From: an uncultured Methanobrevibacter sp.
Lineage (GTDB): Archaea; Methanobacteriota; Methanobacteria; Methanobacteriales; Methanobacteriaceae
Reading direction: 5' to 3'
Assembly: GCF_937898925.1 (NCBI RefSeq)
Contig: NZ_CALDKF010000015.1
Span: forward strand, 1-32,170
Length of the DNA stretch: 32,170 bases
How positions within the stretch are numbered: position 1 is the first letter of the stretch; each line of letters starts with the position of its first letter. A model generated the notes under the pieces. That model ran no database searches. It was not told where the DNA came from and saw only the letters and a program-made list of their open reading frames with translations. Position numbers and translations under genes: made by a program. Shown here in pieces: positions 8,670 through 16,386 of this stretch.

Positions 8670-9335
8670 CTACTCCTCTCTTTTCGGATACCTTCTAAGG
8701 ACTTTCTTTACAAAGACTTCCTTAGCTATAAGGAAATTGCTTGTTCTATGACCCATTGCCTTACAGCGTCTATGCTTAATGGCTTTCAAGATTCCATCTA
8801 CAGAATCGTCACCTTTGGTGTTGACTTCAGTAAATGCATCACCAACTGATTTTAGAAAATGAGAGTCACTGGCACCTAAGGTTGCAAGCCTTTTGTTGTA
8901 TGCCAATGTTTCTGCCTGCTTGTTTGAGTATCCGAAAATGTACCTTGCATTTTTGGTTTCAACACCATCAACAACAAGATTCTTGTCAACATTGCAGAAA
9001 AGCCCATGTCTATAATATGAAAATGGATGGGGAACAATAGCAAGTCCACCTGCATCATGAATCCTATCTACAGTCTCTACAGCAGATAATCCCTTTGGAA
9101 TGATTTCATCTACACCTAATCCTAAAATATGGCCTTTGTCAGATGATATTTCGATAGAGGGAACTACAATGATATTGCCACCATAAGACCTTGCAAGTCT
9201 TGAACCTTCAATTTCATTATGATCACTGATTGCAATAGCATCTAGCCCTTTCTTTTCAGCTTCTATTAGAATGTCTATAACTTCTGAACGGGAATCACCT
9301 GAATAAACACTATGGATATGTGGATCAAATTTCAT
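8670..9335 (-). CDS. PHP domain metal-dependent phosphoesterase
   Basis: PHP domains fold as a seven-stranded barrel that binds up to three metal ions and hydrolyses phosphoester bonds. The expected metal ligands are visible: DPHIHS at residues 4-9, SDHNE near 38, the glutamate in VPSIEIS, HPFSYYRHG in the middle, and GASDSHF near the C-terminus. At 221 residues it is a stand-alone PHP protein, not a polymerase domain or a histidinol phosphatase of full length. Stand-alone members include 3',5'-nucleotide and oligonucleotide phosphatases, so the substrate is uncertain. A GAGG ribosome binding site precedes the ATG. Confidence 0.82.
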   Translation of the reverse strand: MKFDPHIHSVYSGDSRSEVIDILIEAEKKGLDAIAISDHNEIEGSRLARSYGGNIIVVPSIEISSDKGHILGLGVDEIIPKGLSAVETVDRIHDAGGLAIVPHPFSYYRHGLFCNVDKNLVVDGVETKNARYIFGYSNKQAETLAYNKRLATLGASDSHFLKSVGDAFTEVNTKGDDSVDGILKAIKHRRCKAMGHRTSNFLIAKEVFVKKVLRRYPKREE

Positions 9336-9662
9336 ATTATGCCTCGTTTATTGTATAAAATAAATTTTTTTTAAATTAATATTATCAATTGTTATATTAG
9401 TATTAATCCATTATAAACTTTTTTTATTCACCACAAATATCAATGAAAAATTTCACCACCACTCCAAATAAATTGTAAAAAAATTTACTGTATATTCAAA
9501 AAAAGTTGCAAGGAAAAATAAAAAAGTAACTAGGGAATGATTAAATTTTAGAAAAAAATTACTGAATAAGGGATAAAAGTAACTGAAAAAATTAAAAAAA
9601 TAAGGAAAAATGTATGTAAATATATAAGATAAATAAAATTATAATTAATATTTTTAAATTTT

Positions 9663-9874
9663 TTTAAAATTATTAAAAACTATAATAATATATCTATAAT
9701 AATAATTTTAAATTTTAATTATAATTTAATTTATAATTCAATTTATAAATGAAATAATAATTAATTTTCTTAAATTTATTTAAAATTATTAAAAACTATT
9801 ATAATATATCTATAATAATATCATGATTTAATTTATAATTTAATTTATAATTTAATTTATAATTTAATTTATAA
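9663..9874. repeat. Duplicated AT-rich module: 42-base direct repeats and a 12-base tandem repeat
   Basis: A 42-base sequence at 9663-9704 recurs at 9779-9820 with one mismatch, a spacing of 116 bases. The second copy is followed by four perfect tandem copies of TTTAATTTATAA (9827-9874). The first is followed by degenerate versions of the same unit (about 9716-9748). The whole module therefore looks duplicated, with the short unit expanded in one copy. It fills much of the gene-free stretch 9336-9889, between the 3' end of the DUF1786 gene and the 5' end of the PHP gene. The rest of that stretch shows nothing else. Confidence 0.75.
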
Positions 9875-9889
9875 TTTTATTATTATTTT

Positions 9890-10951
9890 TTATTTATTTT
9901 TTCTTAAGAATTCCATTGACTTTACAAGGCCAACAGTACCGGTCATCATGACATCCCCACCAGGAGCTGCATGATAATAGTCAAGATTAGTGCCTTCGAT
10001 CAATGCTCTTTTTGGGCCAGCTACAATAACTTTTTCCAATTTGGAAATAGGATTCAATGCAAATGCGCCATGCCCTCCTTCACCATGGACATCCTCATGC
10101 TTAATTGTTCCGTCAGCAAGGGCTAAAACGAGTTCTTCAAGTCTTTGAGGGGTTAAATCTCTTGTGTGATGCTCGAATACACCTTGTATTTTACCGTCTT
10201 CAATAGATGCTACAGTAGTATGGCCATTGCCTATATCCATAACAACAAAGCTGTTTAGCTTTAGAACTTCCTTATCGTAGCATACTCCAGCGATTGATGC
10301 AAACTTGGTATCCATGAGAACTGGCTTGAATTCAGGATTATCTTTAGCTAATGATTTTATTACAGATTGCATTCTTGTAAAGTATTCAGGAACTTCCTCA
10401 GCTTCCATTGCAAATGTTTCAGGTTCCATAGGTTCTGGGAGCTTTTCCTTGATTTTCTCGAATCTGAAGTCCCTATCTCCCATATCCTCACTGTATCCAT
10501 GATCTTGAACAGCTACAATGAGCTCATCAACATTCAAGTCAAGGTCAAATGATGAGAATATGTCAATCAAATGGCCTACATCCACATCTTTTAATGAAAT
10601 TTTTGTATGATGAGAATAGGTAGGATCCTTTTCATACGCTTTCTCTTCAACAACTTCAAAACCGTATGACTTTACCTGATCGATATTGTCACGGATTGTT
10701 CTTGCTGCCAAATCTTCAAAAGCGACCTTATATCCTTTTTCCATATGTTCAAGGCACCTATCCTTGATCTTTCCTCCACCCATGATAACTCCGTCAAAGT
10801 AAATGTCATTTTCACACTCGGAAATCATTTGGCCGATAGTTAAATGAGGAGATGGAATGACCAATTTCATTGAATTTTCAATCTCTTTTTCACTGTCATA
10901 CAATAAGATGTCTTCAGTACCGGTTCCTACATCAATAGCTAAAATTTTCAT
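9890..10951 (-). CDS. DUF1786 protein, ASKHA-like fold suspected
   Basis: The N-terminus, MKILAIDVGTGTEDILLYD, resembles the phosphate-1 loop of the sugar-kinase/actin/Hsp70 fold. VVMDIGNGHTTVASIEDGK in the middle resembles the second phosphate loop. The C-terminal part has VIVAGPKRAL and a glycine-rich GGDVMMTGTVG segment. This matches DUF1786, a family largely found in methanogens and some other anaerobes. Members are sometimes labelled putative pyruvate formate-lyase activating enzyme, but no radical SAM cysteine motif is present, so that label is not supported here. Function unknown. No clear ribosome binding site precedes the ATG. Confidence 0.72.
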   Translation of the reverse strand: MKILAIDVGTGTEDILLYDSEKEIENSMKLVIPSPHLTIGQMISECENDIYFDGVIMGGGKIKDRCLEHMEKGYKVAFEDLAARTIRDNIDQVKSYGFEVVEEKAYEKDPTYSHHTKISLKDVDVGHLIDIFSSFDLDLNVDELIVAVQDHGYSEDMGDRDFRFEKIKEKLPEPMEPETFAMEAEEVPEYFTRMQSVIKSLAKDNPEFKPVLMDTKFASIAGVCYDKEVLKLNSFVVMDIGNGHTTVASIEDGKIQGVFEHHTRDLTPQRLEELVLALADGTIKHEDVHGEGGHGAFALNPISKLEKVIVAGPKRALIEGTNLDYYHAAPGGDVMMTGTVGLVKSMEFLRKNK

Positions 10952-11047
10952 AGTTTTCTATTTGTTTTAAAAATATTTAAATTTTTTAAAAATCGTTGCG
11001 AAAAATATGAAAAAATATGAAAAAACTTTTTATTTAAATACTATAAT

Positions 11048-11101
11048 GTACATATTTGTACTACAAAGCTTTATATAGTACATTATACATAATATTAGTA
11101 C
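11048..11101 (+). promoter_or_regulatory. trpB2 promoter with regularly spaced GTAC boxes (candidate TrpY operators)
   Basis: A TATA box, TTTATATA, lies at 11070-11077. Around it are four GTAC cores at 11048, 11058, 11078 and 11098, spaced 10, 20 and 20 bases, so all face the same side of the helix. The first is a full TGTACA (11047-11052). TGTACA is the TRP box recognised by the tryptophan repressor TrpY of Methanothermobacter. The sites flank the TATA box and overlap the predicted start of transcription, as expected for repression. TrpY binding here is inferred. Confidence 0.6.
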
Positions 11102-11170
11102 AGAATGAATATGATGCCATTCTTAAAGAATTTTTACAAATAGATTATTTAAAAAACAAAAAGTGATATT

Positions 11171-12472
11171 ATGCAATACAGAATTGATTTATCCAATGAC
11201 GAAGTACCAACCAAATGGTATAATATTAACGCTGATTTACCTGTAGAACTTCCTGCTCCTAAAAACAGTGAAGGAAAAGATCAAATAGGCACATTGCCTC
11301 AAATATTCGTAAACGAATGTCTTAATCAAGAGTTCGCTACTGACAGATACATTAGTATCCCAAAAGAAGTAAGGGAACTCTACCAAAGATTAGGAAGACC
11401 TACTCCTTTATGTAGAGCAAGAGGATTGGAAGAAAAGCTTAATACGCCCGCAAAAATCTATTATAAGCGGGAAGATACATCCCCTACCGGAAGTCACAAG
11501 CTTAACAGTGCAATAGCTCAAGCATACTATGCTAAAAAGGAAGGTATTGAAAGAATTACCACTGAAACCGGTGCAGGACAATGGGGTACTGCTTTATCCC
11601 TTGCTGCTTCCATGATGGGAATCGATTGTACCGTTTATATGGTAAGGGTTTCATATGATCAAAAGCCTTTCAGAAAAACCATCATGCAGTTATATGATGG
11701 AGAAGTGCATGCTTCCCCAAGTGAACATACAGAAGTGGGTAGAAAAGTTCTTGCAGAAACTCCTGACACTCCAGGTTCCCTTGGAATTGCAATTTCTGAA
11801 GCTGTAGAAGATGCTTTAACTGATGATAAGGTAAAATACACCTTAGGAAGTGTATTGAACCACGTTATCTTGCATCAAACTACAATCGGTCAAGAAATTA
11901 AATTACAACTTGAAAAAGTTGAAGAAGAGCCAGACACCATGATTGCTTGTGTTGGTGGAGGAAGTAACTTTGGTGGATCATTATTCCCATTCATTAAGGA
12001 TAAAATCCAAGGTAACTCCGATACTGAATTCATTGCTGTAGAGCCTTCCGCATGTCCTACCTTAACTCAAGGGGAATACAGATACGACTTTGGTGATGAA
12101 GTTGGATTCACTCCACTCTTGAAGATGTTTACATTAGGACACAACTTCGTTGCTCCTTCTGTACATGCAGGTGGACTTAGATACCACGGTATGAACACAC
12201 AAGTGTCCTTGCTTAGAGACTTAGGCTACATCAATCCTGTAGCTGTTCACCAAAGAGATGTATTTGCAGCAGGTAAAATGTTTGCAATGTGCGAAGGAAT
12301 CATTCCTGCACCTGAAACAAACCATGCAATCAAGGCAGCTATTGATGAAGCTAAAAAATGTAAGGAAACTGGTGAAGAAAAAACAATTGTTGTTAACTTC
12401 TCTGGCCATGGTTTAATGGACTTTAAAGGTTACGCAAGTTATATGGATGGATCTATGGAAAACTCCAAATAG
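11171..12472 (+). CDS. trpB2: Tryptophan synthase beta chain, TrpB2 type
   Basis: The PLP-dependent enzyme joins indole and serine to make tryptophan. The PLP lysine is Lys110 in SPTGSHKLN. The TrpB2 signature ETGAGQWG (132-139) replaces GAGQHG of classical TrpB1. The phosphate-binding glycine loop is CVGGGSNFGG near residue 260. The 433-residue length and the longer N-terminus also fit TrpB2 rather than TrpB1, which is about 400 residues. TrpB2 does not pair stably with TrpA and probably salvages free indole. No trpA or other trp gene is adjacent, in line with this. A GTGAT ribosome binding site precedes the ATG. The upstream GTAC boxes suggest repression by tryptophan through a TrpY-like regulator. 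Confidence 0.9.
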   Translation: MQYRIDLSNDEVPTKWYNINADLPVELPAPKNSEGKDQIGTLPQIFVNECLNQEFATDRYISIPKEVRELYQRLGRPTPLCRARGLEEKLNTPAKIYYKREDTSPTGSHKLNSAIAQAYYAKKEGIERITTETGAGQWGTALSLAASMMGIDCTVYMVRVSYDQKPFRKTIMQLYDGEVHASPSEHTEVGRKVLAETPDTPGSLGIAISEAVEDALTDDKVKYTLGSVLNHVILHQTTIGQEIKLQLEKVEEEPDTMIACVGGGSNFGGSLFPFIKDKIQGNSDTEFIAVEPSACPTLTQGEYRYDFGDEVGFTPLLKMFTLGHNFVAPSVHAGGLRYHGMNTQVSLLRDLGYINPVAVHQRDVFAAGKMFAMCEGIIPAPETNHAIKAAIDEAKKCKETGEEKTIVVNFSGHGLMDFKGYASYMDGSMENSK

Positions 12473-12550
12473 ATTTCCATTCTATTATTTTTTTTCTTAT
12501 ATTTATTGATGTAACATAGAAAACGGATTTTATACGAACAAAAACTCTTC

Positions 12551-12570
12551 TTATCACTTATAAGTGATAA
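12551..12570 (+). terminator. Perfect-palindrome terminator after trpB2
   Basis: TTATCACTTA and TAAGTGATAA form a perfect 20-base palindrome. A pyrimidine tract with seven T follows, as in an intrinsic terminator. The core TTATCAC...GTGATAA is shared with the terminator of the purine permease gene at 23904. Confidence 0.6.
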
Positions 12571-12690
12571 CTTCTCTCTCTTTTTTTAATGAATTATCCT
12601 TAATATTTCATCTTTTTTAAGTATTTTTTAAGTATTTTTCAAGTATTTTTCAAGATATTTTTCTTATTTTTTATGATAATTTTTAGTTAT

Positions 12691-12915
12691 AAGTTATAAG
12701 TTATAACTAATAACTTATAAAATTATAAGAAATAACTTAAAAGTAAAAACTTATAAATGATAAATTATAAAGTAAAAGTAATAAGATATAACTTAAAACT
12801 TATATAGTATAACTTATAAATTATAATATATAAGTAATAACTAGGAAGTAATAACTAATAAGTTATAGCCAATAAGTGCTAAGATAAAACTACTAAGTTA
12901 TTCATTATAAGTTAT
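12691..12915. repeat. ATAACTT/AAGTTAT heptamer array upstream of parA
   Basis: Nine exact copies were found in 225 bases. AAGTTAT starts at 12691, 12698, 12860, 12895 and 12909; ATAACTT starts at 12710, 12732, 12788 and 12809. The first copies sit in an 11-base inverted repeat (12694-12704 with 12710-12720). Well under one copy would be expected even in sequence this AT-rich. The array directly precedes the ParA gene, like a centromere-type or operator array next to a partition operon. The function is inferred from position only. The preceding part of this gap holds the trpB2 terminator and short T-rich ATTTTT repeats (about 12610-12665). Confidence 0.65.
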
Positions 12916-12968
12916 AAAATTAAGAAATCACTTTATTTTAAGAAAAATACTTTAGGAGAATTAATATA

Positions 12969-13742
12969 ATGGGAGAAACAATTGCCGTAATGAATCAGAA
13001 AGGCGGATGTGGAAAAACTACAACTGTAGTGAATTTGGCAACATCTCTTGCTGCTATGGGAAAGGCAGTTCTTGTAGTTGACATGGATCCGCAAGCTAAC
13101 GCTACAACAAGTTTTGGAATAAATAAAACAGAAATCAAGAAAACAGTCTACACTGCTTTAGTAAATGAATGCAGTGTTCAGAAAGCTACAATTCCAACAA
13201 AAATCGAAAACCTGTTCATACTTCCAAGCAATATCGACTTAAGCGGTATTGAAGTGGAATTGAGCAAGGAAGCAAACTATCATATAGCCTTAAAGAACTT
13301 GCTTGAACCGATCAAAGGCATTTTTGACTACATTATAATAGACCTTCCACCATCTCTTGGAATAATTACTATAAATTCATTGATAGCTGCAGACAGCGTA
13401 TTAGTACCAATCCAAGCTGAATACTTTGCACTTGAAGGATTGGCAGATTTGATGAACACAATCAAGCTTGTTGAAACAAGATTAAGAAGCCCAACACCTA
13501 TCAAGGGAATACTTCTAACATTGTATGATGCAAGAACCAGGTTAGGAAGAGAAGTCTATTCAGAACTGAAAAAATACTTCAAGGACAAGGAATACGTATT
13601 CGATACAGTCATTCCAAGAAACATACGTTTGGCAGAAGCTCCAAGTTATGGAAAACCATGCATAGTATATGATCCAGAAAGTAAAGGGGCAATAGCTTAC
13701 TTGAAACTTGCTAAGGAAATATTGGAAAGAGATGGAAAATAA
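12969..13742 (+). CDS. parA: ParA/Soj-family partition ATPase
   Basis: ParA ATPases bind DNA non-specifically as ATP dimers and position chromosomes, plasmids or protein cargo when a partner stimulates hydrolysis. The deviant Walker A box KGGCGKTT is at residues 11-18, with the signature Lys11 and catalytic Lys16. The Walker A' segment VVDMDPQANAT has Asp38 and Asp40. IIIDLPPSLG is the Walker B region. The C-terminal IPRNIRLAEAPSYGKP matches chromosomal Soj proteins, and the 257-residue length lacks the N-terminal HTH of plasmid type Ia ParAs. The start is preceded by TTTAGGAG. The gene immediately downstream encodes a ParB-like ParA-contact motif without ParB's DNA-binding core, and a heptamer array lies upstream. 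Confidence 0.88.
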   Translation: MGETIAVMNQKGGCGKTTTVVNLATSLAAMGKAVLVVDMDPQANATTSFGINKTEIKKTVYTALVNECSVQKATIPTKIENLFILPSNIDLSGIEVELSKEANYHIALKNLLEPIKGIFDYIIIDLPPSLGIITINSLIAADSVLVPIQAEYFALEGLADLMNTIKLVETRLRSPTPIKGILLTLYDARTRLGREVYSELKKYFKDKEYVFDTVIPRNIRLAEAPSYGKPCIVYDPESKGAIAYLKLAKEILERDGK

Positions 13743-13830
13743 GATGAATATTTGATTAAAGAATAAGATTTTGATGATTATAGATTATAATTATATATTT
13801 TAAATTTTTAACACGAAAGGGTTTGGTAAA

Positions 13831-14475
13831 ATGGCTAAAAAGGAAAAAAATACAGGATTAGGAAGAGGATTGGATTCATTGATTCCAAAAATCGAAGAGA
13901 CTGAAGTTGAAGAAGGCATTAGTCTTGAAGATTTATTAAGAGGATCTGAAGAGGAAACAAAAACTTTTGAAGAACTCGTTGAAGAAGTTGAAGAGGAGTT
14001 TGAAGGTGAAGATGAACTTCAGGTTTTAGAAAAATCAGCGGATGAAGAAGAGGAAAAACCTAAAGACACATCAGAGTACACAAATGTTTTCTTCAATGAC
14101 GATGAAAAAGTGGAAGAAAATGATGCAAAAGAAGAGGAAAAAATCAGCCCCGAAATAAGTGCTGATAATATTGATTCTGCAGTCAATTTAAATGAAGAAA
14201 ATGATTCAAGTAGTGAAATTATTAAAGCTTCAGATGATTTAAAAGAAGTTGGTAGTCTTCTTTCAGAAAAAGAAGAGAAACTAGTAGATGAAGTCATTGA
14301 AACTGTGGAAAATAATCCAAGAATCACCTTATGGTCTGCAAGATCAGCAGCTGTACTAAGGTACTTGAGAAAAACCGAACCTGAATTCAGCATAAGCAGT
14401 GAAGCATCAGACTTGATTGATGCTGCAATAGCTGAAAAGTATCCTGAAATCTGGACATTGTTTAATCATTTGTAA
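13831..14475 (+). CDS. Acidic ParA-partner protein with only the N-terminal ParB motif
   Basis: Residues 1-20 are basic and carry GLGRGLDSLIP (9-19). That matches the N-terminal peptide of ParB that stimulates ParA. The remainder does not look like ParB: no ParB/Srx CTPase motif (GERR-type) and no helix-turn-helix are seen. Residues 21-160 are extremely Glu/Asp-rich and probably disordered. A folded C-terminal segment of about 50 residues (from PRITLWSARSAAVLRYLR to the end) is predicted helical. The gene follows parA by 88 bases on the same strand. It may link ParA to another cargo or DNA-binding factor, as McdB-type partners do. This role is inferred; the motif itself is plain in the sequence. 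Confidence 0.75.
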   Translation: MAKKEKNTGLGRGLDSLIPKIEETEVEEGISLEDLLRGSEEETKTFEELVEEVEEEFEGEDELQVLEKSADEEEEKPKDTSEYTNVFFNDDEKVEENDAKEEEKISPEISADNIDSAVNLNEENDSSSEIIKASDDLKEVGSLLSEKEEKLVDEVIETVENNPRITLWSARSAAVLRYLRKTEPEFSISSEASDLIDAAIAEKYPEIWTLFNHL

Positions 14476-14543
14476 GATATTTACATATTTAGAATAATAA
14501 TTATCCACATAACATCAATAAATCAAAGGAATTGGTAGGTAAT

Positions 14544-14562
14544 GAGAATCTTAATGATTCTC
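14544..14562 (+). terminator. Hairpin after the ParA-partner gene
   Basis: GAGAATC (14544-14550) and GATTCTC (14556-14562) pair perfectly around a five-base loop. Only a short mixed pyrimidine tract follows, so it is a weak candidate terminator. It could equally be a small operator for the next gene. Confidence 0.35.
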
Positions 14563-14644
14563 TTATCTATCAATTAAGAAAATAATAAATTTAAACATTT
14601 ATTTTTAAAATAGCTAAATACTAAAATTTAACACGGGGATTAGA

Positions 14645-15403
14645 ATGAAATTAGGATTTTCACTTCTTTCACTTTTCATGAAAGATGTAAATGAAATGCT
14701 TGATATAGCAGTAGAAAATGGCTTTGATAGTGTTGAACTGTTGGCTGAAGGCCCATACAGACCTGATGAAATGCTTGGAAACAAGGAAATAACTGAGGTC
14801 TTCCACTCATATGATTTGGATATCTATATGCATGCAGTAAATGTTGACATAAACCTTGCAAGCCTTAACCCAGGAATACGTAGGGAGTCAGTGAAGCAGA
14901 CCAAGGATTGCCTTGACCTTGCAGATGAGATAGGTGCAATAGGCATAACTGCCCATCCAGGTAAAATAGGAAGGCCTGAAAAGTATCTAAGGGATATGGC
15001 ACTTGAATTCTTGACTGAATCCACTCATGAACTGGTGGCATATGCAGAGGATAAGGAAGCAAAAATATCCATAGAAAACATGCCAGAACGCTTTTCCTAT
15101 CTTGGAAACCGTGCTTATGAATTGGAAAACCTCACTAATGAGACCGGCTGCAACATTACAATAGACTTAGGCCATGTAAATACATGTGAAGATCAATTGA
15201 GCTTTTTTAAGATACCAAACATTCTCTATAACCACATCAATGACAATGATGGAATAAAGGATAAGCATCAAGCCATTGGTGACGGAACCCTTGACTTGAA
15301 TCTATTGAAACATGTGAAGAATGGAATCATTGAATTGAATAATTTCGATAATGTGATGAAAAGCAAAAAGGTAATAGAGGATTTCTTGAGTGAAAATAAG
15401 TAA
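14645..15403 (+). CDS. Sugar phosphate isomerase/epimerase-like TIM barrel (AP endonuclease 2 fold)
   Basis: The protein has the xylose isomerase-like TIM barrel. Candidate metal ligands appear in order: VELLAEGPY early, MHAVNVDIN near 60, GITAHPGKIG around 100, ISIENMPER around 143, TIDLGHVNTC around 178 and NHINDNDG around 200, with a final GDGTLD loop. This series matches the endonuclease IV / sugar isomerase superfamily, whose members are either DNA repair nucleases or sugar isomerases. At 252 residues it is shorter than endonuclease IV, about 280. Homologues in methanogens are usually called sugar phosphate isomerase/epimerase without proof of substrate. It seems to be transcribed alone; a GGGGATTAG sequence precedes the ATG. 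Confidence 0.78.
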   Translation: MKLGFSLLSLFMKDVNEMLDIAVENGFDSVELLAEGPYRPDEMLGNKEITEVFHSYDLDIYMHAVNVDINLASLNPGIRRESVKQTKDCLDLADEIGAIGITAHPGKIGRPEKYLRDMALEFLTESTHELVAYAEDKEAKISIENMPERFSYLGNRAYELENLTNETGCNITIDLGHVNTCEDQLSFFKIPNILYNHINDNDGIKDKHQAIGDGTLDLNLLKHVKNGIIELNNFDNVMKSKKVIEDFLSENK

Positions 15404-15452
15404 AAAAAAGAAAAAATAAGAATTTGACTGGTAAACAAAAACAATAGCTAGT

Positions 15453-16250
15453 CTAAAAATCAATTTGAAGAACTTCTGAAATGTCTTCTATTACAAAATC
15501 AGCATACCCTTTCAATTTGTCTGGAAAATCGCCATCTTTCTGTTCAGTTGTTAAAACAGCACGGTCAGCTTGCTCAAATGCCAAAATGTCATTTGGGCCA
15601 TCACCAACCATCATGACCTTATAGCCTTCTTCCTGAAGATTAGATACAATTTCTGCTTTTCTATGAGTGCTTGCAGTTGCAAAAGCATGGTCTTCAGGTA
15701 TTCCAGTGATATTTGCAAGCCTTTTGATTGCTCCAGACCTATCACCTGAAGCTATGAAAACATCTATATCATTATCCTGAAGCTTAGCTATTGTATCTTT
15801 TACACCACCGAACAATTGGCCTGCAGATGTGATTGTATAAGCTATTCTCTCTTCTGCAATGTCTATGATAACAGCTGAACCATTGCACAATTCCATATGA
15901 GGCACCCTTTCCTTCAATAGGGGGAAAGTGTCTGTAATGTCCTTGATGACCGCAGTATCCTTCTCAAGAATAGCTGTGATTTCCTCTTTTGTAACATCTG
16001 TTGAATAATAGCTTATGTCAAAGTCTATATTGTTTTCCAATACAAAGTCACTGATTAAAGTGTTTGGATTCAAGTCCTTTAGACGAGTTGTATTGAATTG
16101 AAGAACTACAAGTGCAGCATTCAAGCAAGTGTCAATCAAGTCCAAAGAGTTTACATGAGTGATCAATTCTCCTGTGGACACATCCTTAATGACCCTGAAC
16201 CGCTCCAACAATGTTCCGGAGTTATCGAATACAATAGCTTTTTTAGTCAT
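15453..16250 (-). CDS. HAD-superfamily protein resembling a soluble P-type ATPase domain
   Basis: Motif I reads FDNSGTLL (residues 8-15). Asp9 is the phosphorylated nucleophile, and Ser stands where most HAD phosphatases have the second Asp. P-type ATPases likewise have DKTGT there. FIASGDRSGA is motif II with the threonine replaced by serine. The lysine of motif III lies in HRKAEIV, and VGDGPNDILAF is the GDGxND motif shared with P-type ATPases. No membrane segments are present. Residues 60-130 form an insert between motifs I and II, as in C2-type caps. The substrate is unknown. The gene converges on the isomerase-like gene, and an OYE gene runs divergently 136 bases away. Confidence 0.75.
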   Translation of the reverse strand: MTKKAIVFDNSGTLLERFRVIKDVSTGELITHVNSLDLIDTCLNAALVVLQFNTTRLKDLNPNTLISDFVLENNIDFDISYYSTDVTKEEITAILEKDTAVIKDITDTFPLLKERVPHMELCNGSAVIIDIAEERIAYTITSAGQLFGGVKDTIAKLQDNDIDVFIASGDRSGAIKRLANITGIPEDHAFATASTHRKAEIVSNLQEEGYKVMMVGDGPNDILAFEQADRAVLTTEQKDGDFPDKLKGYADFVIEDISEVLQIDF

Positions 16251-16386
16251 TTAAACCACTTACATCACAATTTTTAAAAAGATAAACAATTAATATTAAT
16301 TTAAAGTTAATGATATATTAAATTATTGAATGGGTATTAAAAGAATTATTTTTAATGATGGCCACCGAATTTAAGAATGTGAAATA

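Noticed and set aside
9890..10951. Pyruvate formate-lyase activating enzyme
   Set aside because: The name attached to some DUF1786 proteins implies a radical SAM enzyme, but no CxxxCxxC motif is present.
14019..14393. A Ser-rich 124-codon open frame on the minus strand
   Set aside because: It mirrors the Glu-rich stretch of the ParA-partner gene (GAA and GAT read backwards give Ser and Phe codons), so it is a composition artefact.
13831..14475. A normal ParB
   Set aside because: Only the N-terminal peptide matches; neither the CTPase motif nor the helix-turn-helix is present.
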